Shown: positions 46,263-59,094 of the stretch, in pieces
Layout of the letters: every line of letters begins with the position of its first letter
Numbering within the stretch: the stretch's first letter is position 1
Assembly (NCBI GenBank): GCA_026874595.1
Contig: CM049320.1
Coordinates: 40,980,714-41,044,713 of the forward strand
Length of the DNA: 64,000 bases
DNA from: Sipunculus nudus
Taxonomy: Eukaryota; Annelida; Sipuncula; Golfingiida; Sipunculidae
Reading direction: 5' to 3'
Translations under genes and position numbers: made by a program
Notes under the pieces: model-generated
The model's database searches: none
What the model was told of the DNA's origin: nothing
The model's input: the letters and a program-made list of their open reading frames with translations, nothing else

Positions 46263-47183
46263 ATGGTGACAATCACCTAAGTTACGCATCATTTACCCTT
46301 TTTACTGTGACAGGTATTTTATTTATGATTGCAGAGTTGATTAACACTATAAATGGCATAAATTAATACTAAAAAATAATAGTAGTGATGACACTCTTTT
46401 TATTAGTTCAGTACAAATAAACACAGATAAAGTATTATTTTAATCAAAATGTTACAATTTGATCTCTACATTAATTGGAAGCCTTTGTGTATGACAATGG
46501 TCCTGTGAGCTTCAGCAGCTATGCAGGTCTCACTTCATGTCTGCCTACTTGTTCAGTTCTGTGATACCCCAAGCTGTAGAAAACATGCTCCACTTCGCCA
46601 GCAGAGTTTTACACAGCCAGGGAAGGATGAAAGTTTAGCTGTAAAACATATTAAAAAATGCCTGAACTTTTATTGGCAACCTAAGGTTTTCTGACTCAAT
46701 TTGTGTGTAAGCCATTTTACCTGTTTTTTTTTATTTTAAATGTCATGTGCCTTCAAGTCTGAAATTTATTCCTTTACTCATCTGTTGGCTGGAGCTGCAA
46801 AGAATTGTTAAGATGATTGCTTAAATGAGCCCAACCTCGACAGTAATATTAACTATGGTAAAAGAAGTCTTGTCATTCCTCTTGAAAGACAAAGTACTGG
46901 TATATTTCAAGTCATTTGGTCTATGTGAACAATGAGCGACACTTTGTGCTCAATATTAATTTGCATAACTCACACAATCATTTGCGTTATTTGAGGAAGC
47001 TGGCAGCCATCTCTTCAGAGCCTCCACGTCTGTCACTTCTACATGTTTATGAACCACACCAAATTTTTAACTCATCGCAATATGTTATATCTCTTGGAAT
47101 TCCTGACCAGTGGATGATCATATATCTCGCAATGAGAGAACTCAGAATTCATGGATGTTCATGAATATCCAGCAATGTCTCAA
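46263..47183. other. Unassigned sequence
   Basis: No repeat family. About 46470-46640 and 46870-47165 are unique and less AT-rich. The 82-codon plus-strand frame at 46916-47164 has no recognisable features. Confidence 0.4.
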
Positions 47184-47634
47184 CAGTGGTAGGAATCAGT
47201 TGTAAAATTATATTTGGTGATTTAAAGATTAGATAAAAAACAACCAATGATCAATTATAAACCAATTATTTTATGTACCATCTATACTACCATGAAATAT
47301 CCTATATAGGATTATTATACCTAAAATTTTGAGCAAATAAATTCAGTCTTACTTGTACATTACACTGAATTGTGAAGGTAATCAAATTAATGGCCCGGTT
47401 GTTGACACATGTTAATTGCACAAGTTTAAGTTTCAATGCTGTTTGCTGTTTTGTGCACCATATTTCTTATATCTCTGTCAGAATAAGAACTTTCTTTCAG
47501 GATAATATGACTTCTTTGGATACATGCACATACATAATCATTTGAGATAGATTATGCAAAATTGCAATCAAATTAATCAATTATGAAAGAAAATGATGAA
47601 TCATTGATATAATCAATTAACAGGCACACCACTA
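47184..47634 (+). mobile_element. Family H hAT-like non-autonomous element
   Basis: Starts CAGTGGTAGGAATCAGTTG and ends CAGGCACACCACT; inverted, the end reads AGTGGTGTGCCTG, so the first bases AGTGGT are shared. The interior is homologous throughout to 58003-58434 and partly to 27615-27868. CAGTGGTG-type ends are typical of hAT elements, but the terminal repeat is short and no 8-bp duplication is evident. Confidence 0.6.
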
Positions 47635-48195
47635 CTGCTCATATCTGGCAATCTGCAGAGAGAGAATCTTCATTTTTTCAGTGATCTATTTTGTTCACTC
47701 CAGGAAAGGTTTATAAACAATAAAACATCTTTCATCCTGAAGGCACAGGATTAGCCTTATCAGGCTTTGAGCTAGTTCATGAATCAAACTGACCATTATC
47801 TAACAGGGAACTGAAACTGGAATTGACAGACAACCCAATAATGTCAACCCAGGATACAGCAGAGCTTATGACAGCAATCATCACACCAGGCCATGTCTGA
47901 CTTGTATCACTGGCTTCTGGCAATCAAATTAAATATTTGGCCAACACTAAGCCTTTGATGTGATGCATTAATTTCAATATAAGATTTCCTGTTACAGAAA
48001 TATGTTAATTCCTCTAGTTTTATTGAACAATATTTTTCCAGCTCCAGTTCATTACATCAAATTATTATGCTACAGAGGCAGCGCTTAGCTTGTGATCTAA
48101 TAACTGTAGGGTGTCTGTGTTGTGTATGAAATTATATGGTCTTGTTATTTTTTTATGACAATCAGTTACTGTACTGCTGTCTTGTCTGATTAAAA
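47635..48195. other. Nothing recognised
   Basis: Unique AT-rich sequence between families H and D. Confidence 0.45.
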
Positions 48196-50058
48196 CAAGG
48201 GACCTATGGGTCACTGTGCTCAGCTGACGTTAACCTTGAAGGTAAAAATTTAAAATAATAACTAATGGAGATAAAGTGTAAGAGGAAGAGGTAATAAAGG
48301 CCATGGTTGGTTTATATGATTGGTTTGTATTGATGAGCAAGAAATTGTTGCAAAAAATATTTTGTGACCTGACCATGTGTTCCTAATGTTGAAACAAATG
48401 ATCTGTACTATTACCATGATCATTAGTTGGTTTTTTGATTAACTGTTGACATTTCAGTAGTGTACACATTTGTTCAATTGCATCTATTTTTTGTATAATA
48501 TATATTATTAAATATATATGTATTTTTTTTAATGAAATGTATACAGTTGAAATATAGCTAATTAACAACATAAAACAGGGCAAACAAAGCCTGATCGTAA
48601 ATTCTGCTGAGGCAGGAAAATAATGAACAATTGTTTGTATTAAATTGTGATTTTTTTATCACATCAATTATTTTCTAATTTAAGTTTATATTTCTATACA
48701 TTTCCAATTTAACATATATATCTGAAGATAAAAGTTGATTCATAATTCTCAACTGCTTCATCATAAATCTCAATCTTGTCAGATAACACCACATCATGCA
48801 TACAAATGTTTATTTATTTTTTACCACAAAAATATATCTTTTAAATCTGCAAAACAATAAATATCTAAAAATAATACTTGATTTAGATTTCACAATTTTT
48901 AATTGTGTCTTTATTTATCCATAATGTGCTTCATATTTTATAATAATTTAAGCATACTGATGGGTTCATTTATATTTGTTAAAATCATTTAAAAGAAAAT
49001 TGATTTCTTTAAAATGCTACATTACACAACATTGCATCTTCTGGATTACACCTTGAATTATTTTTTCAAGGAAAGTTTTTGCATATCGGACTGGAAACAG
49101 CATTACAATTAAGGAGATACAGTGAACACAATAACAATTACTGCATAACACTTGGTGGGTTGGGTTTGTGGGGGGGGGGGGGGGACTGGGGTGGTGATAT
49201 GAGAATAACTGTACACCTGTCACAGCAGGGGATCTCCCCCAGTGACTGTAACAAATCAGAAACCCTGGCATAGCTGACTTCCAGTGACCTGGAGTGGGAC
49301 CCTGCATCTGTAATCAAAGCAAGTGACTAAAGAAAAATATCAATAACTAGCTTAATTTTCAAGCTTTTATTTTCAAATTTCAGATTTGGACAAACTAAAT
49401 ATTTATGTTTACATGCTGTGAAAATTAAATCAATGGTGCTTACAGGAAAAAAACGTGCCATGGTTAAAGTTGGGCAAAATTTAAGGTACTGATTTTTTTT
49501 TTATGCTAATAACTTAAAAAAATTTACAAAATTCAGATCTAATTTTGGGTAAACAATTGAATCTTAATAAAACATAGTTATATACTTGAGAAAATAGACT
49601 CTAGTTTCAAAATTTTTCATGTTAAGTGAGTTATTATTTTTCCTAATTTTTTACAAAGTCCATTATGTTTGGGCCCATAACTTATAGAATTTATATTTTA
49701 CAGACTTAATTTCTGGCATGTACATAGGAACTATATAGAGGAATATTTATGGTAAATATGAGGAAAAACAGATGAGTGGTTTTGATATTAGGCAGTCCTG
49801 AAGTGTGAAAATAGGATTTTAATAAAAAATTGAGGTTTTTCCTTAATTTCTCAAAGGAACAAAGTCGCAAAGACCCAGTTTTCGGCTTGGTAGGAGATCT
49901 TGGGGACATCTAACATTATGCTGAATTTTGGATTCCTAGGTTTTACGGTTTCAAAACGTGCCACATCTACAGACAGACGGACGGACGGACAGACGGACGG
50001 ACGACGAACTATGGACCACGACTATAGCTCAGATGACTTATAGTCAGCTGAGCTAAAA
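48196..50058 (+). mobile_element. Family D element, copy 3
   Basis: Same ends as copies 1 and 2, with the microsatellite at about 49972-50008. It is about 50 bases shorter, in part because of a deletion near 48392 (the GCATGTGAGCAGTTTGTGAA segment is missing). The G tract at 49170-49184 is 15 G. It abuts the large minisatellite: GAGCTAAAAAACTGG is followed within 90 bases by the first degenerate units. Confidence 0.85.
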
Positions 50059-50145
50059 AACTGGTTTATACCATTCCTCTTCAGATTCATCATTCTCATC
50101 TGCATAGGAACCTTGTCACACACTGGTAGGTTTAGATTATCAAAC

Positions 50146-53100
50146 AAACAGCTGATATCACTCCATCCATTTTGAATAAGAGAAGCTGATACCCTAACAC
50201 ACTGTTGAAATAAGGACAGCTGATACCTTACTAGTAATGTTCTATTTAAATAAGGACAGCTGATACCCTACAAGTAATGTTCTGTTTACATAAGGACAGT
50301 TGATACCCTACCAGTAATGTTGTTTAAACAGGGACAGCTGATACCCTACCAGTAATGTTCTGTTCAAATAAGGACAGCTGATACCCTACCAGTAATATTC
50401 TGTTTAAATAAGGACAGCTGATACCCTACCAGTAATGTTCTGTTTAAATAAGGACAGCTGATACCCTACCAGTAATGTTTTGTTTAAATAAGGACAGCTG
50501 ATACCCTACCAGTAATGTTTTGTTTAAACAGGGACAGCTGATACCCTGCCAGTAATGATGTTTAAACAGGGACAGCTGATACCCTACCAGTAATGTTCTG
50601 TTTAAATAAGGACAGCTGATACCCCACCAGTAATGTTCTGTTTAAATAAAGTCAGCTGATACCCTACCAGTAATGTTCTGTTTACATAAGGACAGCTGAA
50701 ACCCTTCCAGTAATGTTCTGTTTAAATAAGGACAGCTGATACCCTACCAGTAATATTGTTTAAATAAGGACAGCTGATACCCTACCAGTAATGTTGTTTT
50801 AATAAGGACAGCTGATACCCTACAAGTTATGTTGTTTAAATAAGGACAGCTGATACCCTACCAGTAATGTTGCTTTAATAAGGACAGCTGATACCCTACC
50901 AGTAATGTTGTTTAAATAAGGACAGCTGATACCCTACCAGTAATGTTCTATTGAAATAAGGGCAGATGATACCCTACCAGTAATGTTGTTTAAATAAGGA
51001 CAGCTGATACCCTACCAGTAATGTTCTGTTTAAATAAGGACAGCTGATACCCTACCAGTAATGTTGTTTAAATAAGGACAGCTGATACCCTACCAGTAAT
51101 GTTGTTTAAATAAAGACAGCTGATACCCTACCAGTAATGTTGTTTAAATAAGGACAGCTGATACCCTACCAGTAATGTTGTTTAAATAAGGACAGCTGAT
51201 ACCCTACCAGTAATGTTCTATTGAAATAAGGACAGCTGATACCCTACAAGTAATGTTGTTTAAATAAGGACAGCTGATACCCTACCAGTAATGTTCTATT
51301 GAAATAAAGGCAGCTGATACCCTACCAGTAATGTTCTATTGAAATAAGGGCAGCTGATACCCTACAAGTAATATTGTTTAAATAAGGACAGCTGATACCC
51401 TACCAGTAATGTTGTTTAAATAAGGACAGCTGATACCCTACCAGTAATGTTGTTTAAATAAGGACAGCTGATACCCTACCAGTAATGTTGTTTAAATAAG
51501 GACAGCTGATACCCTACCAGTAATGTTCTATTGAAATAAGGGCAGCTGATACCCTACAAGTAATGTTGTTTAAATAAGGACAGCTGATGCCCTAAAAGTA
51601 ATGTTGTTTAAATAAGGACTACTGATACCCTACCAGTAATGTTGTTTAAATAAGGACAACTGATACCCTACCAGTAATTTTGTTTAAATAAGGACAGCTG
51701 ATACCCTACCAGTATTGTTGTTTAAATAAGGACAGCTGATACCCTACCAGTAATGTTGTTTAAATAAGGACAGCTGATACCCTACCAGTAATGTTCTATT
51801 GAAATAAGGGCAGCTGATACCCTACAAGTAATGTTGTTTAAATGAGGACAGCTGATACCCTACCAGTAATGTTCTGTTTAAATAAGGACAGCTGATACCC
51901 TACAAGTAATGTTGTTCAAATCAGGACAGCTGATACCCTACCAGTAATGTTCTATTGAAATAAGGACAGCTGATACCCTACAAGTAATGTTGTTTAAATA
52001 AGGACAGCTGATACCCTACCAGTAATGTTGTTTAAATAAGGACAGCTGATACCCTACCAGTAATGTTCTATTGAAATAAGGGCAGCTGATACCCTACAAG
52101 TAATATTGTTTAAATAAGGACAGCTGATACCCTACCGGTAATGTTGTTTAAATAAGGACAGCTGATACCCTACCAGTAATGTTGTTTAAATAAGGACAGC
52201 TGATACCCTACCAGTAATGTTGTTTAAATAAGGACAGCTGATACCCTACCAGTAATGTTCTATTGAAATAAGGGCAGCTGATACTCTACAAGTAATGTTG
52301 TTTAAATAAGGACAGCTGATACCCTAAAAGTAATGTTGTTTAAATAAGGACTACTGATACCCTACCAGTAATGTTGTTTAAATAAGGACAACTGATACCC
52401 TACCAGTAATTTTGTTTAAATAAGGACAGCTGATACCCTACCAGTAATGTTCTATTGAAATAAGGGCAGCTGATACCCTACAAGTAATGTTGTTTAAATA
52501 AGGACAGCTGATACCCTCCCAGTAATGTTGTTTAAATAAGGACAGCTGATACCCTACCAGTAATGTTGTTTAAATAAGGACAGCTGATACCCTACCAGTA
52601 ATGTTGTTTAAATAAGGACAGCTGATACCCTACCAGTAATCTTGTTTAAATAAGGACAGCTGGTACCCCACCAGTAATGTTCTGTTTGAATTAGGACAGC
52701 TGATACCCTACCAGTAATCTTGTTTAAATAAGGGCAGCTGATACCCTACCAGTAATGTTGTTCAAATAAGGACAGCTGATACCCTACCAGTAATGTTATG
52801 TTTAAATAAGGACAGCTGATACCCTACCAGTAATGTTATGTTTAAATAAGGACAGCTGATACCCTACCAGTAATGTTCTATTGAAATAAGGGCAGCTGAT
52901 ACCCTACCAGTAATGTTCTGTTTGAATAAGGACAGCTGATACCCTACCAGTAATTTTGTTTAAATAAGGGCAGCTGATACCCTACCAGTAATGTTGTTTA
53001 AATAAGGACAGCTGATACCCAACCAGTAATGTTATGTTTAAATAAGGACAGCTGATCCCCTACCAGTAATGTTATGTTTAAATAAGGACAGCTGATACCC

Positions 53101-55916
53101 TACCAGTAATGTTCTATTGAAATAAGGGCAGCTGATACCCTACCAGTAATGTTGTTTAAATAAGGACAGCTGATACCCTACCAGTAATGTTGTTTAAATA
53201 AGGACAGCTGATACCCTACCAGTAATGTTGTTTAAATAAGGACAGCTGGTACCCTACCAGTAATGTTGTTTAAATAAGGACAGCTGATATCCTACCAGTA
53301 ATGTTCTGTTGAAATGAAGGCAGCTGATACCCTACCAGTAAAGTTGTTTAAATAAGGACAGCTGATACCCTACCAGTAATGTTATGTTTAAATAAGGACA
53401 GCTGATACCCTACCAGTAAAGTTGTTTAAATAAGGACAGCTGATACCCTACCAGTAATGTTCTGTTGAAATGAAGGCAGCTGATACCCTACCAGTAAAGT
53501 TGTTTAAATAAGGACAGCTGATACCCTACCAGTAATGTTATGTTTAAATAAGGACAGCTGATACCCTGCCAGTAATGTTGTTTAAATAAGGACAGCTGAT
53601 ACCCCACCAATAATGTTCTATTGAAATGAAGGCAGCTGATACCCTACCAGTAAAGTTGTTTAAATAAGGACAGCTGATACCCTACCAGTAATGTTATGTT
53701 TAAATAAGGACAGCTGATACCCTACCAGTAATGTTATGTTTAAATAAGGACAGCTGATACCCTACCAGTAATGTTATGTTTAAATAAGGACAGCTGATAC
53801 CCTACCAGTAATGTTCTATTGAAATAAGTGCAGCTGATACCCTACCAGTAATGTTCTGTTTGAATAAGGACAGCTGATACCCTACCAGTAATCTTGTTTA
53901 AATAAGGGCAGCTGATACCCTACCAGTAATGTTGTTTAAATAAGGACAGCTGATACCCAACCAGTAATGTTATGTTTAAATAAGGACAGCTGATACCCTA
54001 CCAGTAATGTTATGTTTAAATAAGGACAGCTGATACCCTACCAGTAATGTTCTATTGAAATAAGGGCAGCTGATAACCTACCAGTAATGTTGTTTAAATA
54101 AGGACAGCTGATACCCTACCAGTAATGTTGTTTAAATAAGGACAGCTGATACCCTACCAGTAATGTTGTTTAAATAAGGACAGCTGGTACCCTACCAGTA
54201 ATGTTGTTTAAATAAGGACAGCTGATACCCTACCAGTAATGTTCTGTTGAAATGAAGGCAGCTGATACCCTACCAGTAAAGTTGTTTAAATAAGGACAGC
54301 TGATACCCTACCAGTAATGTTATGTTTAAATAAGGACAGCTGATACCCTACCAGTAAAGTTGTTTAAATAAGGACAGCTGATACCCTACCAGTAATGTTC
54401 TGTTGAAATGAAGGCAGCTGATACCCTACCAGTAAAGTTGTTTAAATAAGGACAGCTGATACCCTACCAGTAATGTTATGTTTAAATAAGGACAGCTGAT
54501 ACCCTGCCAGTAATGTTGTTTAAATAAGGACAGCTGATACCCCACCAATAATGTTCTATTGAAATGAAGGCAGCTGATACCCTACCAGTAAAGTTGTTTA
54601 AATAAGGACAGCTGATACCCTACCAGTAATGTTATATTTAAATAAGGACAGCTGATACCCTACCAGTAATGTTGTTTAAATAAGGACAGCTGATACCCTA
54701 TTAGTAATGTTCTGTTTAAATAAGGACAGCTGATACCCTACCAGTAATGTTGTTTAAATAAGGACAGCTGATACCCTACCAGTAATGTTATGTTTAAATA
54801 AGGACAGCTGATACCCTACCAGTAATGTTGTTTAAATAAGGACAGCTGATACCCTATTAGTAATGTTCTGTTTAAATAAGGACAGCTGATACCCTACCAG
54901 TAATGTTGTTTAAATAAGGACAGCTGATACCCTACCAGTAATGTTATGTTTAAATAAGGACAGCTGATACCCTACCAGTAATGTTGTTTAAATAAGAACA
55001 GCTGATACCCTACCAGTAATGTTGTTTAAATAAGGACAGCTGATACCCTACCAGTAATGTTGTTTAAATAAGGACAGCTGATACCCTACCAGTAATGCTG
55101 TTTAAATAAGGACAGCTGATACCCTACCAGTAATGTTGTTTAAATAAGGACAGCTGATACCCTACCAGTAATGTTGTTTAAATAAGGACAGCTGATACCC
55201 TACCGGTAATGTTGTTTAAATAAGGACAGCTGATACCCTAACAGTAATGTTGTTTAAATAAGGACAGCTGATACCCTACCAGTAATGTTGTTTAAATAAG
55301 GACAGCTGATACCCTACCAGTAATGTTGTTTAAATAAGGACAGCTGATACCCTACCAGTAATGTTGTTTAAATAAGGACAGCTGATACCCTACCAGTAAT
55401 GTTGTTTAAATAAGGACAGCTGATACCCTACCAGTAATGTTGTTTAAATAAGGACAGCTGATACCCTACCAGTAATGCTGTTTAAATAAGGACAGCTGAT
55501 ACCCTACCAGTAATGTTCTATTGAAATAAAGGCAGCTGATACCCTACCAGTAATGTTGTTTAAATAAGGACAGCTGATACCCTACAAGTAATGTTGTTTA
55601 AATAAGGACAGCTGATACCCTACCAGTAATGTTGTTTAAATAAGGACAGCTGATACCCTACCAGTAATGTTGTTTAAATAAGGACAGCTGATACCCTACC
55701 AGTAATGTTGTTTAAATAAGGACAGCTGATACCCTACCAGTAATGTTCTATTGAAATAAAGGCAGCTGATACCCTACCAGTAATGTTGTTTAAATAAGGA
55801 CAGCTGATACCCTACCAGTAATGTTTTGTTTAAATAAGGACAGCTGATACCCTACCAGTAATGTTGTTTAAATAAGGACAGCTGATATCCTGATGCTCTG
55901 TTGAATTTAGGACAGT
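50146..55916 (+). repeat. Large minisatellite, 38-40 bp unit, about 150 copies
   Basis: The unit joins AATGTTGTTTAAATAA to GGACAGCTGATACCCTACC and AGT. It is 38 bp, with 40-bp variants carrying GTTCTGTTT, GTTATGTTT or GTTCTATTGAAATAAGGG. The first four units and the last are degenerate, as expected at array edges. Higher-order periods are visible: marker variants recur after 938 bp (CCCCACCAATAATG at 53602 and 54540; a GTTCTATTG variant at 52875 and 53813) and after about 730 bp (GGACTACTGATACC near 51617 and 52348). Every unit holds the E-box/PvuII site CAGCTG. Both strands have frequent stops, so it is not coding. Confidence 0.97.
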
Positions 55917-56613
55917 TAGGCAATGCTTTAAAGTGTACTTCTTTAATGAAGGGTTACAACTGATCTCAAATTTAAAGTAAGCTGATCTATCCACAAATAA
56001 TGTTTAAATTACATGTTTAGTTGTTAGTGACCCATGGTCAGTTAGGATAGTCATCACATAAAATCCTTATGGGGTGTTAAAACCACATTCCATAAAGTGG
56101 TGAAATATCACCTACAGGTCTTAAGTAATATCACTTACAGGCAAGTCTAACACCTTTACAGGTTTCCCTGCCACAGGTGTTATACTCAGGTATCAGGTAC
56201 CTCTAGAGGAGCCACAGGACACAACTAACAGTGTGATAACAGGGCAGGCTGCAGTGCTTCAGCATATGTTGTAACCACATTTCTCGGAATGGCATTTTTA
56301 GGAAATAAAACCCCTATCAAATCATAGTAAAACATGAGATATATCATAGTAAAAATTAAAAAAAAGAAAATATCACAAATTCCATCAACATAAATGAAAG
56401 AAACTGATGCTGAGTATGGTATTGGTATATCACCTTACACAGCTTAGGAAAAAGGAAATGCTACCAGGTTTTATCTACCAAAATCTGTATTAAAAATGTC
56501 AAGATATGAAGAAATTGATGATAAATATTTCTCTTTAAAACCATCTAATGAATGGTGAATTTTTTTATCTACTGTATGTCAAGGTTTAGATATATACAAT
56601 ATAATATAATTAA
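55917..56613. other. Unassigned sequence
   Basis: Unique, no gene or repeat recognised. GTTAGTGACCCATGGTCAGT near 56023 faintly resembles an A/D 5' end. Confidence 0.4.
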
Positions 56614-56650
56614 CAAGGGGCCCATGGGTAATGGCGTTCAACTGGATTTT
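56614..56650 (+). mobile_element. Solo, diverged family A/D 5' end
   Basis: CAAGGGGCCCATGGGTAATG followed by GCGTTCAACTGGA matches the A/D start with several changes. No matching interior follows. Confidence 0.5.
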
Positions 56651-56810
56651 GTAAAACCTTGGCAAATGCAAAATGGTAATTTCATTTTTTTTTATAAATT
56701 TCATTTGACATAATTTGAGGAAATATCCCTGCTATGTGGTGATAATCCTGTACTGAATATTTGATTGCTGAACTGAAATTCTGACATGACTGTCAACTAT
56801 CAATTGTTAC

Positions 56811-57206
56811 GGGGTGACATAAAAGCGGACCAGACTGTCTTGCTAGTGAAGCTTGCTTTGCAAGCGAAGCGGTTGGTTCGCCGGACTTGGGTTCGACTCC
56901 CAGATCGGCCTAGGATTTTCCCCTCATTTCTTTGTCTTCGTAACAAACTGGGGACTTGTCCGACGTGAAGATAAAACTTTGTGGCCCAGGATATAAGCTC
57001 ACCAAAGTATGACTCCTGGGGAAAATTAGTCTTGTTCTGATAGCAGAACGCTCTTAAGAGGGGGTGACATAAAAGCGGACCAAACTGTCTCGCTAGTGAA
57101 GCTTGCTTTGCTAGCTATAAGCAGTTGGTTCGCAGGACTTGTGCACCACTGACCTAGGTTCGACTCCCTGATCAGCCCAGGATTTTCCCCTCATTTATTT
57201 GTCTTC
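56811..57206 (+). repeat. Two-copy direct repeat with tRNA T-arm/B-box-like motif
   Basis: GGGTGACATAAAAGCGGACC starts at 56811 and again near 57062. Each copy continues through GCTAGTGAAGCTTGCTTTGC and GGTTGGTTCGC to a B-box-like GGTTCGACTCC and GATTTTCCCCTCATTT. In copy 1, TTGGG-TTCGACT-CCCAG can form a normal T-arm. No matching acceptor stem, D-arm or anticodon arm could be drawn, so it is not called a tRNA gene. A tRNA-derived SINE head or processed pseudogene is possible. Confidence 0.45.
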
Positions 57207-57509
57207 ATAACACAATTCACAGACATAAGTTGCTTATTAAAAATAGAAACAAATCTAACAAAAATCACAGTTTAAAACCTTTTACTATCACTACCATATT
57301 CTTTTTGAAATTCATTGCATTCTCTTTGTTTTGCCATATTTATGGAGATCTACATAACTGCCATGTATAGGGTATAACTAGTTATAAAAGGAAATATTAA
57401 TCACAATGCTACCCTTCCATCTCTAAATTACTGCCAGGTTTATGTGCATCCAGTCTCAGAATCAGGTCTCTCCTTACCTCTGACAATACGTCAAATTCTT
57501 ATATTAGCC

Positions 57510-57596
<87 letters not shown>

Positions 57597-58002
57597 TGTG
57601 AAAGATTAATGTCCATATATAGGCATTCATTTTTGTAAATGAGGAACTTTATATTAAATTTATGACATTAAGCAAATTAAATATTTGGCCAATTACGAAC
57701 CAAGGAGAGTTGAACTTTCAAGGTGCTCAAAATATTGTTTTACCCCCTGAGTGCAGACTTTAGGTCACAATCATTTTAAGTTTTAGAGATTTCAAGTCAA
57801 ACAGATACAATTTGTACCAGTATTAATATAAGGCCAGCTGGATAAGGATTAAGGAAAGACCTATCTTTATACGCTTGATATGACTGGACATTAGCAGAGC
57901 TAAAAATCAAACATGATTAAACTGACAAATTCTAAAGATTCTGGTTTGAAAAGAAAAATTTATTATGATGATACCCTTCCAAGGCTGGCTGGATGTCCAT
58001 TC
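57207..58002. other. Unassigned AT-rich sequence with a long (TA)n
   Basis: Contains the TA run at 57515-57593. On the minus strand CAGAG/GTAAGG at about 57474 is a good donor, but the preceding sequence is the TA-rich tract with no good acceptor. Confidence 0.45.
57515..57593. repeat. (TA)n microsatellite, 79 bases
   Basis: Longest TA array of the window, with one TG interruption. Confidence 0.95.
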
Positions 58003-58434
58003 CACTAGTGGTAAGAACTGGTTGTAAAATCATATTTGATGCTTGAAAGATAAAATCAACTGATGATTGATTATAATATGATTTTTTATATGTATCATCT
58101 ATTTTACTATGAAATATGGTGTGTAGAATTAAACTAAAAATATTTGATTTAAATTCTGTCTTAATTTTTACATCATGTTGACAAGTCAAGGTAATGGTCC
58201 AGATGTTGACACTTATTCCTTGCACTAGGTTAATTTTTAATGCTGTTTGTCGTTTTGTGACCCATCTTTCTTAAATGTCTGCCAGATTAAGGATAATTTA
58301 TCGGGATAAAATGATTTCTTATGAAGTCCATACATAATTGTTTGTGATGGATTATACAAAAATGCAATCTATTTAACTGTTTATGAAGGAAATTGACCAA
58401 TCATTGATATAATGGATTGATTGGCACACAACTA
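58003..58434 (+). mobile_element. Family H hAT-like element, copy 2
   Basis: Starts CACTAGTGGTAAGAACTGG and ends TTGGCACACAACTAGT; ACTAGT is present at both ends in inverted orientation. Homologous along its length to 47184-47634. Confidence 0.6.
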
Positions 58435-59094
58435 GTATCAATCCAGAAACCTCTGTCAGGTCAGCTGTCTAGACAGTATGCCCAGTGAAGTGTCTGCATG
58501 AAGAGGCAATGGACCTGAAACCAATAACTTGGTACTGGAGGGGGGGGGGGTGTCTCCTGTTGTGCTGAATACACTCTAGTAGCAGGCTACTTCAACTGAG
58601 CACTTACCCCTGTCATGTCTCATTTGAACTCTGTTTTGGTTTAACCGAAGAGTACTTGACATATCTATAAAAATCATGCGACTCGGCACCCAATCTGATT
58701 CCACATACTCAGTGAACCTCACTATATCAACCACTATGGATCTGATCGGGAAATAAGTGCCTGTAATGCCCTGGTCATTATGTATCTGACACCAGTGAAT
58801 ATAAGATAAAATATGATACTGTTACAGTGATAAAGAACCAACATGATACAATTGAAAATTCACATATACCAAATGCAACCAAAGTCTATGATCAAACTGT
58901 TTAAACTGAAGTAGCTGATGACAGTCTCTTGACAGTACCTTTACAGCACATGTACCTGAGGTCTGTGGCAGCACCTCATTTGCTATTTGTATCTTTGTCA
59001 TGCAATCAGCAAATATGATCAGCTATTGATCCCCCCAGTTTGACATCAGGTTAAATTTACCTGCTTCCCATCAAAATGCACAAATAAACACACC
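58435..59094. other. Unassigned sequence, possible first exon at 58608-58662
   Basis: Contains a 12-G tract near 58540-58551. About 58900-59080 is unique and less AT-rich. Otherwise nothing recognised. Confidence 0.4.
58608..58662 (-). CDS. Possible first coding exon (18 codons)
   Basis: On the minus strand ATG opens MSSTLRLNQNRVQMRHDR plus one base, then the strong donor AGGG/GTAAGTGC. A few CpGs lie upstream (58677-58755), which would suit a start-site region. No in-frame partner exon can be fixed; a 20-base candidate ending at the donor near 57474 is phase-compatible but has a poor acceptor. Short length keeps confidence low. Confidence 0.25.

Noticed and set aside
50146-55916. CRISPR-like array
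   Set aside because: The units are contiguous 38-40 bp repeats without unique spacers, in a eukaryotic setting with no cas-like genes.
56811-57206. Functional tRNA genes
   Set aside because: Only the T-arm/B-box is convincing; the acceptor, D and anticodon arms could not be formed.
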